Source of the DNA: LMUY01 sp964247705
GTDB taxonomy: Bacteria > Pseudomonadota > Alphaproteobacteria > Acetobacterales > Acetobacteraceae
Direction of reading: 5' to 3'
Length of the DNA: 22,755 bases
Assembly: GCA_964247705.1 (NCBI GenBank)
Contig: CAXTVQ010000077.1
Coordinates: forward strand, 1-22,755
Below, piece by piece: positions 1 through 6,265 of the stretch; the stretch's first letter is position 1; every line of letters starts with the position of its first letter. Below the pieces are notes generated by a model. That model did not search any database and was not told where the DNA came from. It worked only from the letters and a program-made list of their open reading frames with translations. The position numbers were made by a program, and so were the translations under genes.

Positions 1-98
1 GCCCAGCCCCGAGCCCGTCTGCGCCAGCCCCGTCTGTAGCAGCCCCGTCTGTAGCGGCCCCGTCTGCACCAGTCTCGTCTTCGCCAACGAAGCCATGA
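1..98 (+). CDS. 3' end of an unknown gene with a Pro/Ala/Ser-rich tail (partial)
   Basis: Reading frame 3 is open from the window edge to a TGA at 96-98. It encodes about 31 residues rich in Pro, Ala and Ser, including two tandem PSVAA units, as in flexible C-terminal tails. The stop overlaps the ATG of the next gene as ATGA (95-98), the usual sign of translational coupling, which is why this frame is preferred. Frame 2, in phase with the next gene, is also open to the edge and would give a Cys-containing SPVC repeat, so an N-terminal extension of the next gene is possible but less likely. The function cannot be told from this fragment. Confidence 0.5.
   Translation, partial: PAPSPSAPAPSVAAPSVAAPSAPVSSSPTKP
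11..85 (+). repeat. 15-bp tandem repeat, five copies
   Basis: Five consecutive 15-base units run from 11 to 85. The two central units (26-40 and 41-55, AGCCCCGTCTGTAGC) are identical and the flanking ones are diverged. The period is a multiple of three, so copy-number change keeps the frame; it fits the variable Pro/Ala/Ser tail of the upstream gene. Confidence 0.75.
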
Positions 99-1240
99 CC
101 CGGCCGTCCGCCTACCTCATCCGCATGGCCGTCTTCCTCCTGGCTGTCGCCGTGATCGCGGTGGCACTGTCTTCCGCCCTCGTCACCGCTTTCGTAACGA
201 ACCCGCTGCTCAACGCGCTGATCGCCTGCGTGCTGGCCATAGGCATCGCCTGGAACCTGCGCCAGGTGATCCGGCTGACGCCCGAGGTGCGCTGGGCCGA
301 GACGTTCCAGCAATCCCGCGCCCGCCTCGCCGGCCTGCCCGCCCCCGTGCTGCTGGCGCCGATGGCGTCCATGCTGTCCTCCCGCTCGTCCAAGCCAGGC
401 GGGACGGGCAATGACCGTTTCACGCTTTCTGCTCCTGCCATGCGCTCGCTGCTGGACAGCCTAGCCAGCCGGCTGGACGAGAGCCGCGAGCTGTCCCGCT
501 ACATGACGGGGCTGCTGATCTTCCTGGGCCTGCTCGGCACGTTCTGGGGCCTGCTGCTGACGGTGGGCGCCGTCGCCAACGTCATCAACGGCATGTCCGT
601 AGGCTCCGGCGATATCAACGCGCTGTTCGACCAGCTCAAGAGCGGCCTGGCCCGCCCACTCCAGGGCATGGGCACGGCGTTCAGCTCCTCCATGTTCGGC
701 CTGGCCGGCGCACTGGTGCTGGGCTTCCTCGACCTCACCGCTGGGCAGGCGCAGAACCGCTTCTTCAACGAACTCGAGGAATGGCTGGCCGGCCTCACCC
801 GGCTGTCCTCCGGCGTGCTCGGCGGGGAGGGCGAGACGTCGGTCCCCGTCTACGTCCAGGCGTTGCTGGAGCAGACGGCGGAGAACATGGAAAACCTGCA
901 GCGCATCCTGGTCCGCGGCGAGGATGGGCGGCAGCAGGCCAACCAGGCGATCGTCTCGCTGACCGACAAGATCGGCCTGCTGTCGGACACGATGCGCTCC
1001 AACCAGCAACTGATGCTGCGGATCGCCGAAACGCAGTCCTCGCTCGTTCCTGCGCTGCAGCGGCTCGGCGAGCACAGCGGGGAGGACGCGACGCGTAACC
1101 ACCTGCGCAACATCGAGGCCGGGCTGAGCCGCTTGCTGGGCGAGATGGAACGAGGCCGCGCGCAGAGCACGTCCGAACTGCGCAACGACCTCCGCGTGCT
1201 GACCCGCACCATTGCCGGGTTGGCCGGGCAGCCGCAATGA
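95..1240 (+). CDS. MotA/TolQ/ExbB-family proton-channel subunit (non-flagellar type)
   Basis: This 381-residue inner-membrane protein belongs to the MotA/ExbB superfamily, whose members form ion channels that power a partner carrying a MotB/ExbD-type helix. Hydrophobic segments lie near residues 9-33, 37-55, 137-163 and 192-215. The family core is visible as GLLGTFWGLL (145-154) and the second block GMGTAFSSSMFGLAGA (191-206). From about residue 225 the protein is polar and helical, with probable coiled coil, longer than in ExbB. The start overlaps the upstream stop (ATGA). The next gene begins ten bases after the stop and encodes an OmpA-domain partner, so the two very likely form one complex. 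No flagellar gene is nearby, so a flagellar stator role is doubtful; the energised process is unknown. Confidence 0.85.
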   Translation: MTRPSAYLIRMAVFLLAVAVIAVALSSALVTAFVTNPLLNALIACVLAIGIAWNLRQVIRLTPEVRWAETFQQSRARLAGLPAPVLLAPMASMLSSRSSKPGGTGNDRFTLSAPAMRSLLDSLASRLDESRELSRYMTGLLIFLGLLGTFWGLLLTVGAVANVINGMSVGSGDINALFDQLKSGLARPLQGMGTAFSSSMFGLAGALVLGFLDLTAGQAQNRFFNELEEWLAGLTRLSSGVLGGEGETSVPVYVQALLEQTAENMENLQRILVRGEDGRQQANQAIVSLTDKIGLLSDTMRSNQQLMLRIAETQSSLVPALQRLGEHSGEDATRNHLRNIEAGLSRLLGEMERGRAQSTSELRNDLRVLTRTIAGLAGQPQ

Positions 1241-1250
1241 GGCGGGCCCA

Positions 1251-2651
1251 ATGAGCCTGCGCCGCCGCGGATCCGGCGGCGAGACCCTGAACCCTTGGCC
1301 CGGCTACGTGGACGCGCTGTCCACGCTGCTGATGGTCATCATCTTCGTGCTGCTGGTGTTCGTGCTGGCCCAGGCGTTCCTGGGCGTCGCGTTGTCCGGC
1401 AAGGACCGCGCGCTCGACCGACTGAACCACCAGATGGCCGAGCTCACGGACATGCTCTCGCTCGAGCGCGGCCATGGCGTCGAGCTGCAGGCCGCGGTCG
1501 CCGGCCTCACGCGGGACCTTGCCACCGCCAGCACTGCGCGGGACCAGTTGAATGCCCAGGTGGGTACGTTGCAGCAGGCCCTGGCCAGCGCCGCCGCCAC
1601 GCGTGACTCGCTGCAGGCCGAGCGCTCCCGCCTTGTGGCACAACTCGCCGACAGCAATGCGCAAACCCAGTCCACACAGAGCCGCCTCGCGGTGCTGCAG
1701 AGCCAACTTGCCCTGTCCGCCGCCCGCTCGGACGCCACTGGGCAGCAAGCCGCCACCACCGCCGCCCAACTGGCCGACGCACAACGCCAACTGGCCGCGG
1801 CGAAGACCGAGTTGGACCGCACCGTTACGGCCGACAAGGCCACCGTGGAAGCCAAGATCGCTGACCTTGCCGCTCTCGCCAACCAGGTGCAGGCGCTCAC
1901 TGCACTGCGTGACGAACTGGAGGGTGAGGTGAAGACGGCTGCGGCGAAGTCCGTCACCGACGAGCAGGCCCGCGCCGCCATGGCTCTGCAACTATCGGAT
2001 GAGCAGAAGCTCTCGGACTCCGCCCGCGCCCAGATCGCGCTCATGACCCGGCAAGTGAGCGAACTGCGCGCCCAGGTGGCGCAGGTCTCCACGGCGCTGG
2101 ACCTGTCCGAGCAGTCATCCCAGGCGAAGGACGTGCAAATAACCAATCTCGGCGCCCGGCTGAATACAGCGCTTGCCTCCAAGGTGGAGGAGCTGCAGCG
2201 CTACCGCAGCGAGTTTTTCGGCCGTCTGCGCGAGGTGCTGGCCAACAAGCCCGGGATCCAGATCGTGGGCGACCGCTTCGTGTTCCAGTCCGAGGTTCTG
2301 TTCCCGATCGGCAGCGCGGATCTCACCTCGGCCGGGCAGGACCAGATTCGCACCCTGGCCGGGACGATCAAGGCGATCGCGGCGGAGATCCCCGCCGACC
2401 TACCCTGGATCCTGCGCGTGGACGGGCATGCCGACCACCTGCCGATCCCGCGCGGCGGGGCTTTCGCGAGCAACTGGGAGCTGTCCTCGCAGCGGGCGAT
2501 CAACGTGGTGAAGCTGCTGATCGGCGAAGGCGTGCCCGCCAACCACCTGGCCGCGACCGGGTTCGCCGACTTCCAGCCGCTCGACGCGGCGGACACGTCC
2601 GATTCCAATGCGAAGAACCGGCGCATCGAGTTGCGGCTGACCGACCGCTAA
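1251..2651 (+). CDS. MotB-like protein: TM helix, long coiled coil, C-terminal OmpA peptidoglycan-binding domain
   Basis: This 466-residue protein is the likely partner of the preceding channel subunit. A single hydrophobic helix (about 22-46) follows WPGYVD, placing Asp21 where MotB has its proton-carrying aspartate. Residues about 52-325 are a long Ala/Gln/Leu-rich coiled coil, far longer than in flagellar MotB. Residues about 345-462 form an OmpA-like domain, with VDGHAD near 390, NWELSSQRA near 410 and NRRIEL near the end, which in this family binds peptidoglycan. The ATG at 1251 is preferred to the in-frame ATG at 1212, which lies inside the upstream gene, because it follows GAGGCGGG and leaves a 10-base gap. 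The architecture suggests a channel anchored to the wall across the periplasm; the cellular job is not known. Confidence 0.85.
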   Translation: MSLRRRGSGGETLNPWPGYVDALSTLLMVIIFVLLVFVLAQAFLGVALSGKDRALDRLNHQMAELTDMLSLERGHGVELQAAVAGLTRDLATASTARDQLNAQVGTLQQALASAAATRDSLQAERSRLVAQLADSNAQTQSTQSRLAVLQSQLALSAARSDATGQQAATTAAQLADAQRQLAAAKTELDRTVTADKATVEAKIADLAALANQVQALTALRDELEGEVKTAAAKSVTDEQARAAMALQLSDEQKLSDSARAQIALMTRQVSELRAQVAQVSTALDLSEQSSQAKDVQITNLGARLNTALASKVEELQRYRSEFFGRLREVLANKPGIQIVGDRFVFQSEVLFPIGSADLTSAGQDQIRTLAGTIKAIAAEIPADLPWILRVDGHADHLPIPRGGAFASNWELSSQRAINVVKLLIGEGVPANHLAATGFADFQPLDAADTSDSNAKNRRIELRLTDR

Positions 2652-2786
2652 CGCGGTTCACGGTGCATTGCCAAACGCAACGCGTACGACCCTACCCTGC
2701 TGCCGCACCGAATGCTCCGCTGCTTGTTGTAGGTCGGAAACCTGGTTCGCACATCCTAAGACTTGCACGGCATCCTGAAGCATAGC

Positions 2787-2792
2787 TTGACA
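2787..2792 (+). promoter_or_regulatory. Candidate -35 element upstream of the M23 peptidase gene
   Basis: A perfect TTGACA lies at 2787-2792 in the comparatively AT-rich spacer before the M23 gene. The best -10 match, CATGAT at 2812-2817, needs a 19-bp spacer, so the promoter is only tentative. If used, transcription would start after the TTG at 2807, which favours the ATG at 2846. Nothing else was recognised in 2652-2845. Confidence 0.25.
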
Positions 2793-2845
2793 CCATACCG
2801 AAACGATTGCGCATGATGGCTTGGCGGCCGGTGGAGCAAACGGTA

Positions 2846-3412
2846 ATGGCAACTATCTACAATCCACTTGAGACAATGCGGCTTCGCAATGATGCCGGGG
2901 TTCGTTTTAGCACGATTGGTGCGACGTTCGGGCCGGATGTACGTCGAAAGTCGGACGGCACGCTCAAGAAGCACCAGGGCTGGGACTTATACGCACCCAT
3001 TGGAACGCCGGCCTTTGCCGTATCAGACGGTCTGGTATTGTGGACACGGGATCACGGCGAGTATGGCAAGCAGTTGCTGCTCCGCTTTAGCCGTTCTGAA
3101 GGCAGTACAGTGTTTGCGTTTTACGCACACCTATCCGAGATATTGGTAAGCAATATGACAAAGGTGAAAGGTGGGCAGAAAATCGCGTTAACGGGAACGA
3201 CTGGCAATGCTGACGTCCGATATCCACATTTACATTTTGAGATCAGGACCACGGATCGCACTGATGTCGTTGGTCTTAACGGAAGGCTTGACCCTAGTGT
3301 GGTTTTGGGAGCTCAGATGCTTTCTTGCACCACTGAGGAAATTGGTGGTGTGGACACCATACGCATGGTTTGCCGAGTTACAGACCAACCTACAGTAGTA
3401 ACAAGGCAGTAG
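2846..3412 (+). CDS. M23-family metallopeptidase without signal peptide
   Basis: This 188-residue protein has the full zinc-site pattern of M23 (LytM/lysostaphin-type) endopeptidases, which cut peptide cross-links in peptidoglycan. HxxxD is at His43-Asp47 (HQGWD, followed by APIGTPAFAVSDG), FYAHL gives His95, and HLHFEI gives His128 and His130. The start at 2846 follows GGAG at 2832-2835; a TTG at 2807 and ATGs at 2813 and 2816 are possible but lack a ribosome binding site. No signal peptide or membrane segment is visible, unusual for a wall hydrolase, so export by a dedicated system, release by lysis or a different substrate are open. GC is markedly lower than in the neighbours (hand counts of four 60-base lines: 43-58%, against 73% for one line in the idnD gene), which suggests horizontal transfer. 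Confidence 0.8.
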   Translation: MATIYNPLETMRLRNDAGVRFSTIGATFGPDVRRKSDGTLKKHQGWDLYAPIGTPAFAVSDGLVLWTRDHGEYGKQLLLRFSRSEGSTVFAFYAHLSEILVSNMTKVKGGQKIALTGTTGNADVRYPHLHFEIRTTDRTDVVGLNGRLDPSVVLGAQMLSCTTEEIGGVDTIRMVCRVTDQPTVVTRQ

Positions 3413-3500
3413 CCATCAGGCGCCGATACTTGCGACACATCGACTGACATAACGCATTTCGGTCACAAGGCCTCGGTGCACATACAACTCCAGTAAGCAC

Positions 3501-4265
3501 TCAGACAACAGCCGTAAGCCCCCCATCCACGTAAAGTACATGCCCATTCACAAAATCCGACGCCGGAGCACACAGGAACACGATCGCTCCCCCCAACTCC
3601 GCCACATCCCCCCACCGCCCCGCCGGCGTGCGCGCGCAAAGCCAATTGGAAAACGCCGCGTCATCCACCAAAGGCTGCGTCAGTTCGGTTACGAAATACC
3701 CAGGGCCAAGCCCGTTGCACTGGATGCCGAACTTCGCCCATTCGGCGCACATCGCCTTCGTCAGCATCTTCACTGCACCCTTGCTGGACGCGTACGGGGC
3801 CGTCCCAGGCCGGGCAAGTTCACTCTGCACCGAGCAGACATTCACGATTTTCCCGCCACCCCCGCGCGCAATCATCCCCCGGGCTACTGCCTGGCCGACA
3901 TAGAACACCGCGTCGAGGTTCGTGCGCATCACCTCGTGCCAGGTCGCCTGCGGCAGGTCCTGCAACGGCACCCGCCGGGTCAATCCGGCGTTGTTCACCA
4001 GAATGTGGATCGGCCCCGTCTCGGCCTCGATCCGCGCGACAGCGGCGCCGACCGCGTCCTGATCGGTCACGTCGAACGGCGCCGTTGTGACGACCGCGCC
4101 GGTCTCACGGAGCGCGACCGCCACCTGGTCTAGCTTCGCCGGAGTGCGGCCGTTGAGCACGATCTCGGCCCCGGCCTCGGCCAGCGCGCGTGCCAAAGCC
4201 AGCCCGATCCCCTGCCCCGACCCGGTGATCAGGGCGCGGCGGCCCGTCAGATCGAATGGCGACAT
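3501..4265 (-). CDS. idnO: SDR-family oxidoreductase, gluconate 5-dehydrogenase-like
   Basis: This 254-residue short-chain dehydrogenase most resembles gluconate 5-dehydrogenases (IdnO/Gno), which reduce 5-keto-D-gluconate to D-gluconate with NAD(P)H in the cytoplasm. The cofactor motif TGSGQGIG is at 14-21, NNAG at 91-94, and the catalytic residues Ser145, Tyr158 and Lys162 (YASSK) are all present. Length is normal. The ATG at 4265 is chosen over the TTG at 4271 because GGGAG lies seven bases upstream of it. The divergent neighbour encodes an L-idonate dehydrogenase-like enzyme, and the pair reconstitutes L-idonate to 5-ketogluconate to gluconate. SDR specificity is hard to read from sequence; a general 3-oxoacyl or sugar SDR remains possible. 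Confidence 0.72.
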   Translation of the reverse strand: MSPFDLTGRRALITGSGQGIGLALARALAEAGAEIVLNGRTPAKLDQVAVALRETGAVVTTAPFDVTDQDAVGAAVARIEAETGPIHILVNNAGLTRRVPLQDLPQATWHEVMRTNLDAVFYVGQAVARGMIARGGGGKIVNVCSVQSELARPGTAPYASSKGAVKMLTKAMCAEWAKFGIQCNGLGPGYFVTELTQPLVDDAAFSNWLCARTPAGRWGDVAELGGAIVFLCAPASDFVNGHVLYVDGGLTAVV

Positions 4266-4318
4266 CGGCAATCTCCCGGTTTTATGGCAGCCTGGCCGCA
4301 GGACAGGCGGGAGGCAAG
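4266..4318. promoter_or_regulatory. Shared divergent upstream region of idnO-like and idnD-like genes
   Basis: Only 53 bases separate the two divergent starts. They hold both ribosome binding sites: GGGAGA on the minus strand (within 4273-4278) and GGGAGG on the plus strand (4309-4314). Any promoters must therefore overlap each other or the 5' ends of the genes, which favours joint control. No operator was recognised. Confidence 0.45.
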
Positions 4319-5356
4319 ATGCAGATGAAGGCAGCCATTATTCACGGCGCGCGCGACCTGCGCATCGGTGAAGCCATCACGGCCGACCCCGGGCCCGGCG
4401 AGGTCCTGGTGCGCGTGCGCGCCGGCGGCATCTGCGGTTCGGACCTGCACTACTACCAGGATGGCGGCTTCGGCGCTGTGAGAGTGCGCGAGCCGATGAT
4501 CCTGGGCCACGAGATCGCGGGCGAGGTCCTGGACGTCGGCCCCGGCGTCACGCACGTGGCTGCTGGCGACCGGGTAGCAGTGGACCCGAGCCGGCCGTGC
4601 GGCACCTGCGCCTACTGCCTCGAGGGCACGCCGCGGCACTGCCTCAACATGCTGTTCTACGGCAGCGCCATGCGCTTCCCCCATGTGCAGGGCGGATTCC
4701 GCGAAACGCTGGTGTGCACGGCGGCGCAGGCTGTGCCGGTGCCGCCGCACGTGCCGGTCGAACACGCGGCCTTTGCCGAGCCGCTGGCGGTGTGCCTGCA
4801 CGCCGTAAGCCAGGCCGGGCCGCTGCAGGGGCGCCGGGTGCTTGTGACGGGAACGGGCCCGATTGGCGCGCTCGCCATCCTCGCAGCACGGCACGCGGGT
4901 GCGCGGGAGGTGGTTGCGACCGACTTGGCCGACGCACCGCTGGCGATTGCACGTCGTATCGGGGCGGATCTGGCGGTGAACATGCGCAGCGACCCGGCTG
5001 CGCTGGACCGTTTCCGCGCGGACAAAGGTTACTTTGACGTGGTGCTCGAGGCATCGGGCAGTGCGGCGGCGCTGGCGGGGGCGTTCGCGGTGGCGCGGCC
5101 GGGCGCCGTGATCGTGCAGATTGGGATCGGCGGGGACATGACGGTGCCGATGAACGTGCTGACGGCAAAGGAATTCCAGTTGCGAGGAAGTTTCCGGTTC
5201 GACCGGGAGTTCGCCTGGGCGGTGGGCTTCATCGCGTCGGGGGCAATCGATGTCGCGCCGTTGCTGACGGAGGTGGTGCCGCTCGCCGAAGCGGTGCGGG
5301 GGTTCGAGCTGGCGGGGGACCGAGGGCGGGCGATGAAAGTGCAACTCGCGCTCTAG
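4319..5356 (+). CDS. idnD: Zinc-dependent alcohol dehydrogenase, L-idonate 5-dehydrogenase-like
   Basis: This 345-residue medium-chain zinc dehydrogenase resembles L-idonate 5-dehydrogenase (IdnD), which oxidises L-idonate to 5-keto-D-gluconate. Catalytic-zinc residues are Cys39 (GGICGSDLHYY), His64-Glu65 (GHE) and Glu154. The structural-zinc set is Cys94, Cys97, Cys100 and Cys108. The Rossmann motif GTGPIG is at 178-183, with an acidic residue after the second strand (Asp202), which in this family favours NAD. The ATG at 4319 follows GGGAGG; the ATG at 4325 (MKAAIIHG), the more typical family N-terminus, is equally possible. The upstream in-frame ATG at 4256 lies inside the divergent gene and is rejected. 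Sorbitol/xylitol dehydrogenases share this fold, but the idnO-like neighbour supports the idonate call. Confidence 0.78.
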   Translation: MQMKAAIIHGARDLRIGEAITADPGPGEVLVRVRAGGICGSDLHYYQDGGFGAVRVREPMILGHEIAGEVLDVGPGVTHVAAGDRVAVDPSRPCGTCAYCLEGTPRHCLNMLFYGSAMRFPHVQGGFRETLVCTAAQAVPVPPHVPVEHAAFAEPLAVCLHAVSQAGPLQGRRVLVTGTGPIGALAILAARHAGAREVVATDLADAPLAIARRIGADLAVNMRSDPAALDRFRADKGYFDVVLEASGSAAALAGAFAVARPGAVIVQIGIGGDMTVPMNVLTAKEFQLRGSFRFDREFAWAVGFIASGAIDVAPLLTEVVPLAEAVRGFELAGDRGRAMKVQLAL

Positions 5357-5383
5357 CAAAGCAGAGCCCTGCTGCGTTCCCTC

Positions 5384-6208
5384 TCAGTTCGTTTGCTTCG
5401 CCAACCGGTCGAACGCCGCCAACCGCTCCAGCAACGCTGGCATTTCCCGCAGCGGAATCATGTTCGGCCCATCGCTCGGCGCCCGGTCCGGATCCGGATG
5501 GCACTCGATGAACACCGCCGCCACCCCCACCGCCAACGCCGCGCGCGCCAGCACGGGCGCGAACTCCCTCTGCCCGCCGCTGCTTGTTCCCTGCCCGCCC
5601 GGCTGCTGCACCGAATGCGTTGCATCAAACACCACCGGATATCCCGTCCGCGCCATGATCGGCAGCGACCGCATGTCGGAAACCAAGGTGTTGTAACCGA
5701 ACGAAACCCCCCGCTCCGTCAGTAGGATCCGCTCGTTGCCCGTGGCCGCGATCTTGGCGGCGACGTTCACCATGTCCCAAGGTGCGAGGAACTGCCCTTT
5801 CTTCACGTTGACCGCCGCCCCCGTCTCGCCGGCCGCAATCAGCAGATCCGTCTGCCGGCACAGGAACGCAGGAATCTGCAGCACGTCCACCGCCTCCGCG
5901 GCCGGCGCGCACTGCGCCGCGTCATGCACATCCGTCAGGGTCGCAACACCGAAGCGCTCGCGAACCGCGGCCAGGATGGCGAGACCCTCGGCAAGCCCCA
6001 CGCCACGTGCCGCCGTGGCGCTCGTGCGGTTCGCCTTGTCGAAGCTCGACTTGTAGATGAGCGGGATGTCGGCCGCGTGGCACATCGCGGCAAGAGCGTC
6101 GGCAACCTCGAACGCGTGCGCCTCGGACTCGATTTGGCAGGGGCCCGCAATCAACGTGAACGGACGGGCGTTGCCGACGGTCAGGTCTCGAATCGTCACA
6201 TCGGGCAT
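5384..6208 (-). CDS. kdsA: 3-deoxy-8-phosphooctulonate synthase (Kdo-8-P synthase)
   Basis: This cytoplasmic enzyme condenses phosphoenolpyruvate with D-arabinose 5-phosphate to make Kdo 8-phosphate, the committed step to the inner-core sugar of lipopolysaccharide. The 274-residue length is normal. Family blocks are LIAGPCQIESE (19-29), YKSSFDKANRTS, NVKKGQFLAPWDM, ERGVSFGYNTLVSDMR and the C-terminal DPDRAPSDGPNM. Cys24 sits where metal-dependent KdsA enzymes such as that of Aquifex carry the metal-ligand cysteine and the E. coli enzyme has Asn, so this is probably the metal-dependent class. The ATG at 6208 is preceded by GGAGG with a six-base spacer. It lies downstream of pyrG on the same strand, 57 bases away across a palindromic repeat. 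It converges with the idnD-like gene. Confidence 0.95.
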   Translation of the reverse strand: MPDVTIRDLTVGNARPFTLIAGPCQIESEAHAFEVADALAAMCHAADIPLIYKSSFDKANRTSATAARGVGLAEGLAILAAVRERFGVATLTDVHDAAQCAPAAEAVDVLQIPAFLCRQTDLLIAAGETGAAVNVKKGQFLAPWDMVNVAAKIAATGNERILLTERGVSFGYNTLVSDMRSLPIMARTGYPVVFDATHSVQQPGGQGTSSGGQREFAPVLARAALAVGVAAVFIECHPDPDRAPSDGPNMIPLREMPALLERLAAFDRLAKQTN

Positions 6209-6227
6209 AACAAACCTCCGAGCTTCT

Positions 6228-6251
6228 CCCTCTCCCGCTTGCGGGAGAGGG
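6228..6251. repeat. Palindromic REP-like element between pyrG and kdsA
   Basis: CCCTCTCCCGC (6228-6238) is the exact reverse complement of GCGGGAGAGGG (6241-6251), giving an 11-bp perfect stem with a two-base loop. With its flank (GCCGGGGTGAGGGG) it resembles a short intergenic palindrome I have seen repeatedly in high-GC proteobacterial genomes; this is recognition, not a search. In pyrG-kdsA mRNA it would form a strong hairpin. It lacks a U-tract, so it is not a classic terminator. Confidence 0.75.
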
Positions 6252-6265
6252 CCGGGGTGAGGGGA

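Noticed and set aside
95..2651. Zorya (zorA/zorB) defence system
   Set aside because: Only the two stator-like components are seen. No helicase or nuclease-type Zorya partner follows, and the next gene is an M23 peptidase of different composition.
2658..2974. Small minus-strand ORFs before the M23 gene
   Set aside because: They overlap the M23 gene or its leader, have no ribosome binding site worth noting and no family resemblance.
4247..5359. 370-codon minus-strand ORF opposite the idnD-like gene
   Set aside because: It is the antisense shadow of a gene with intact zinc and NAD motifs.
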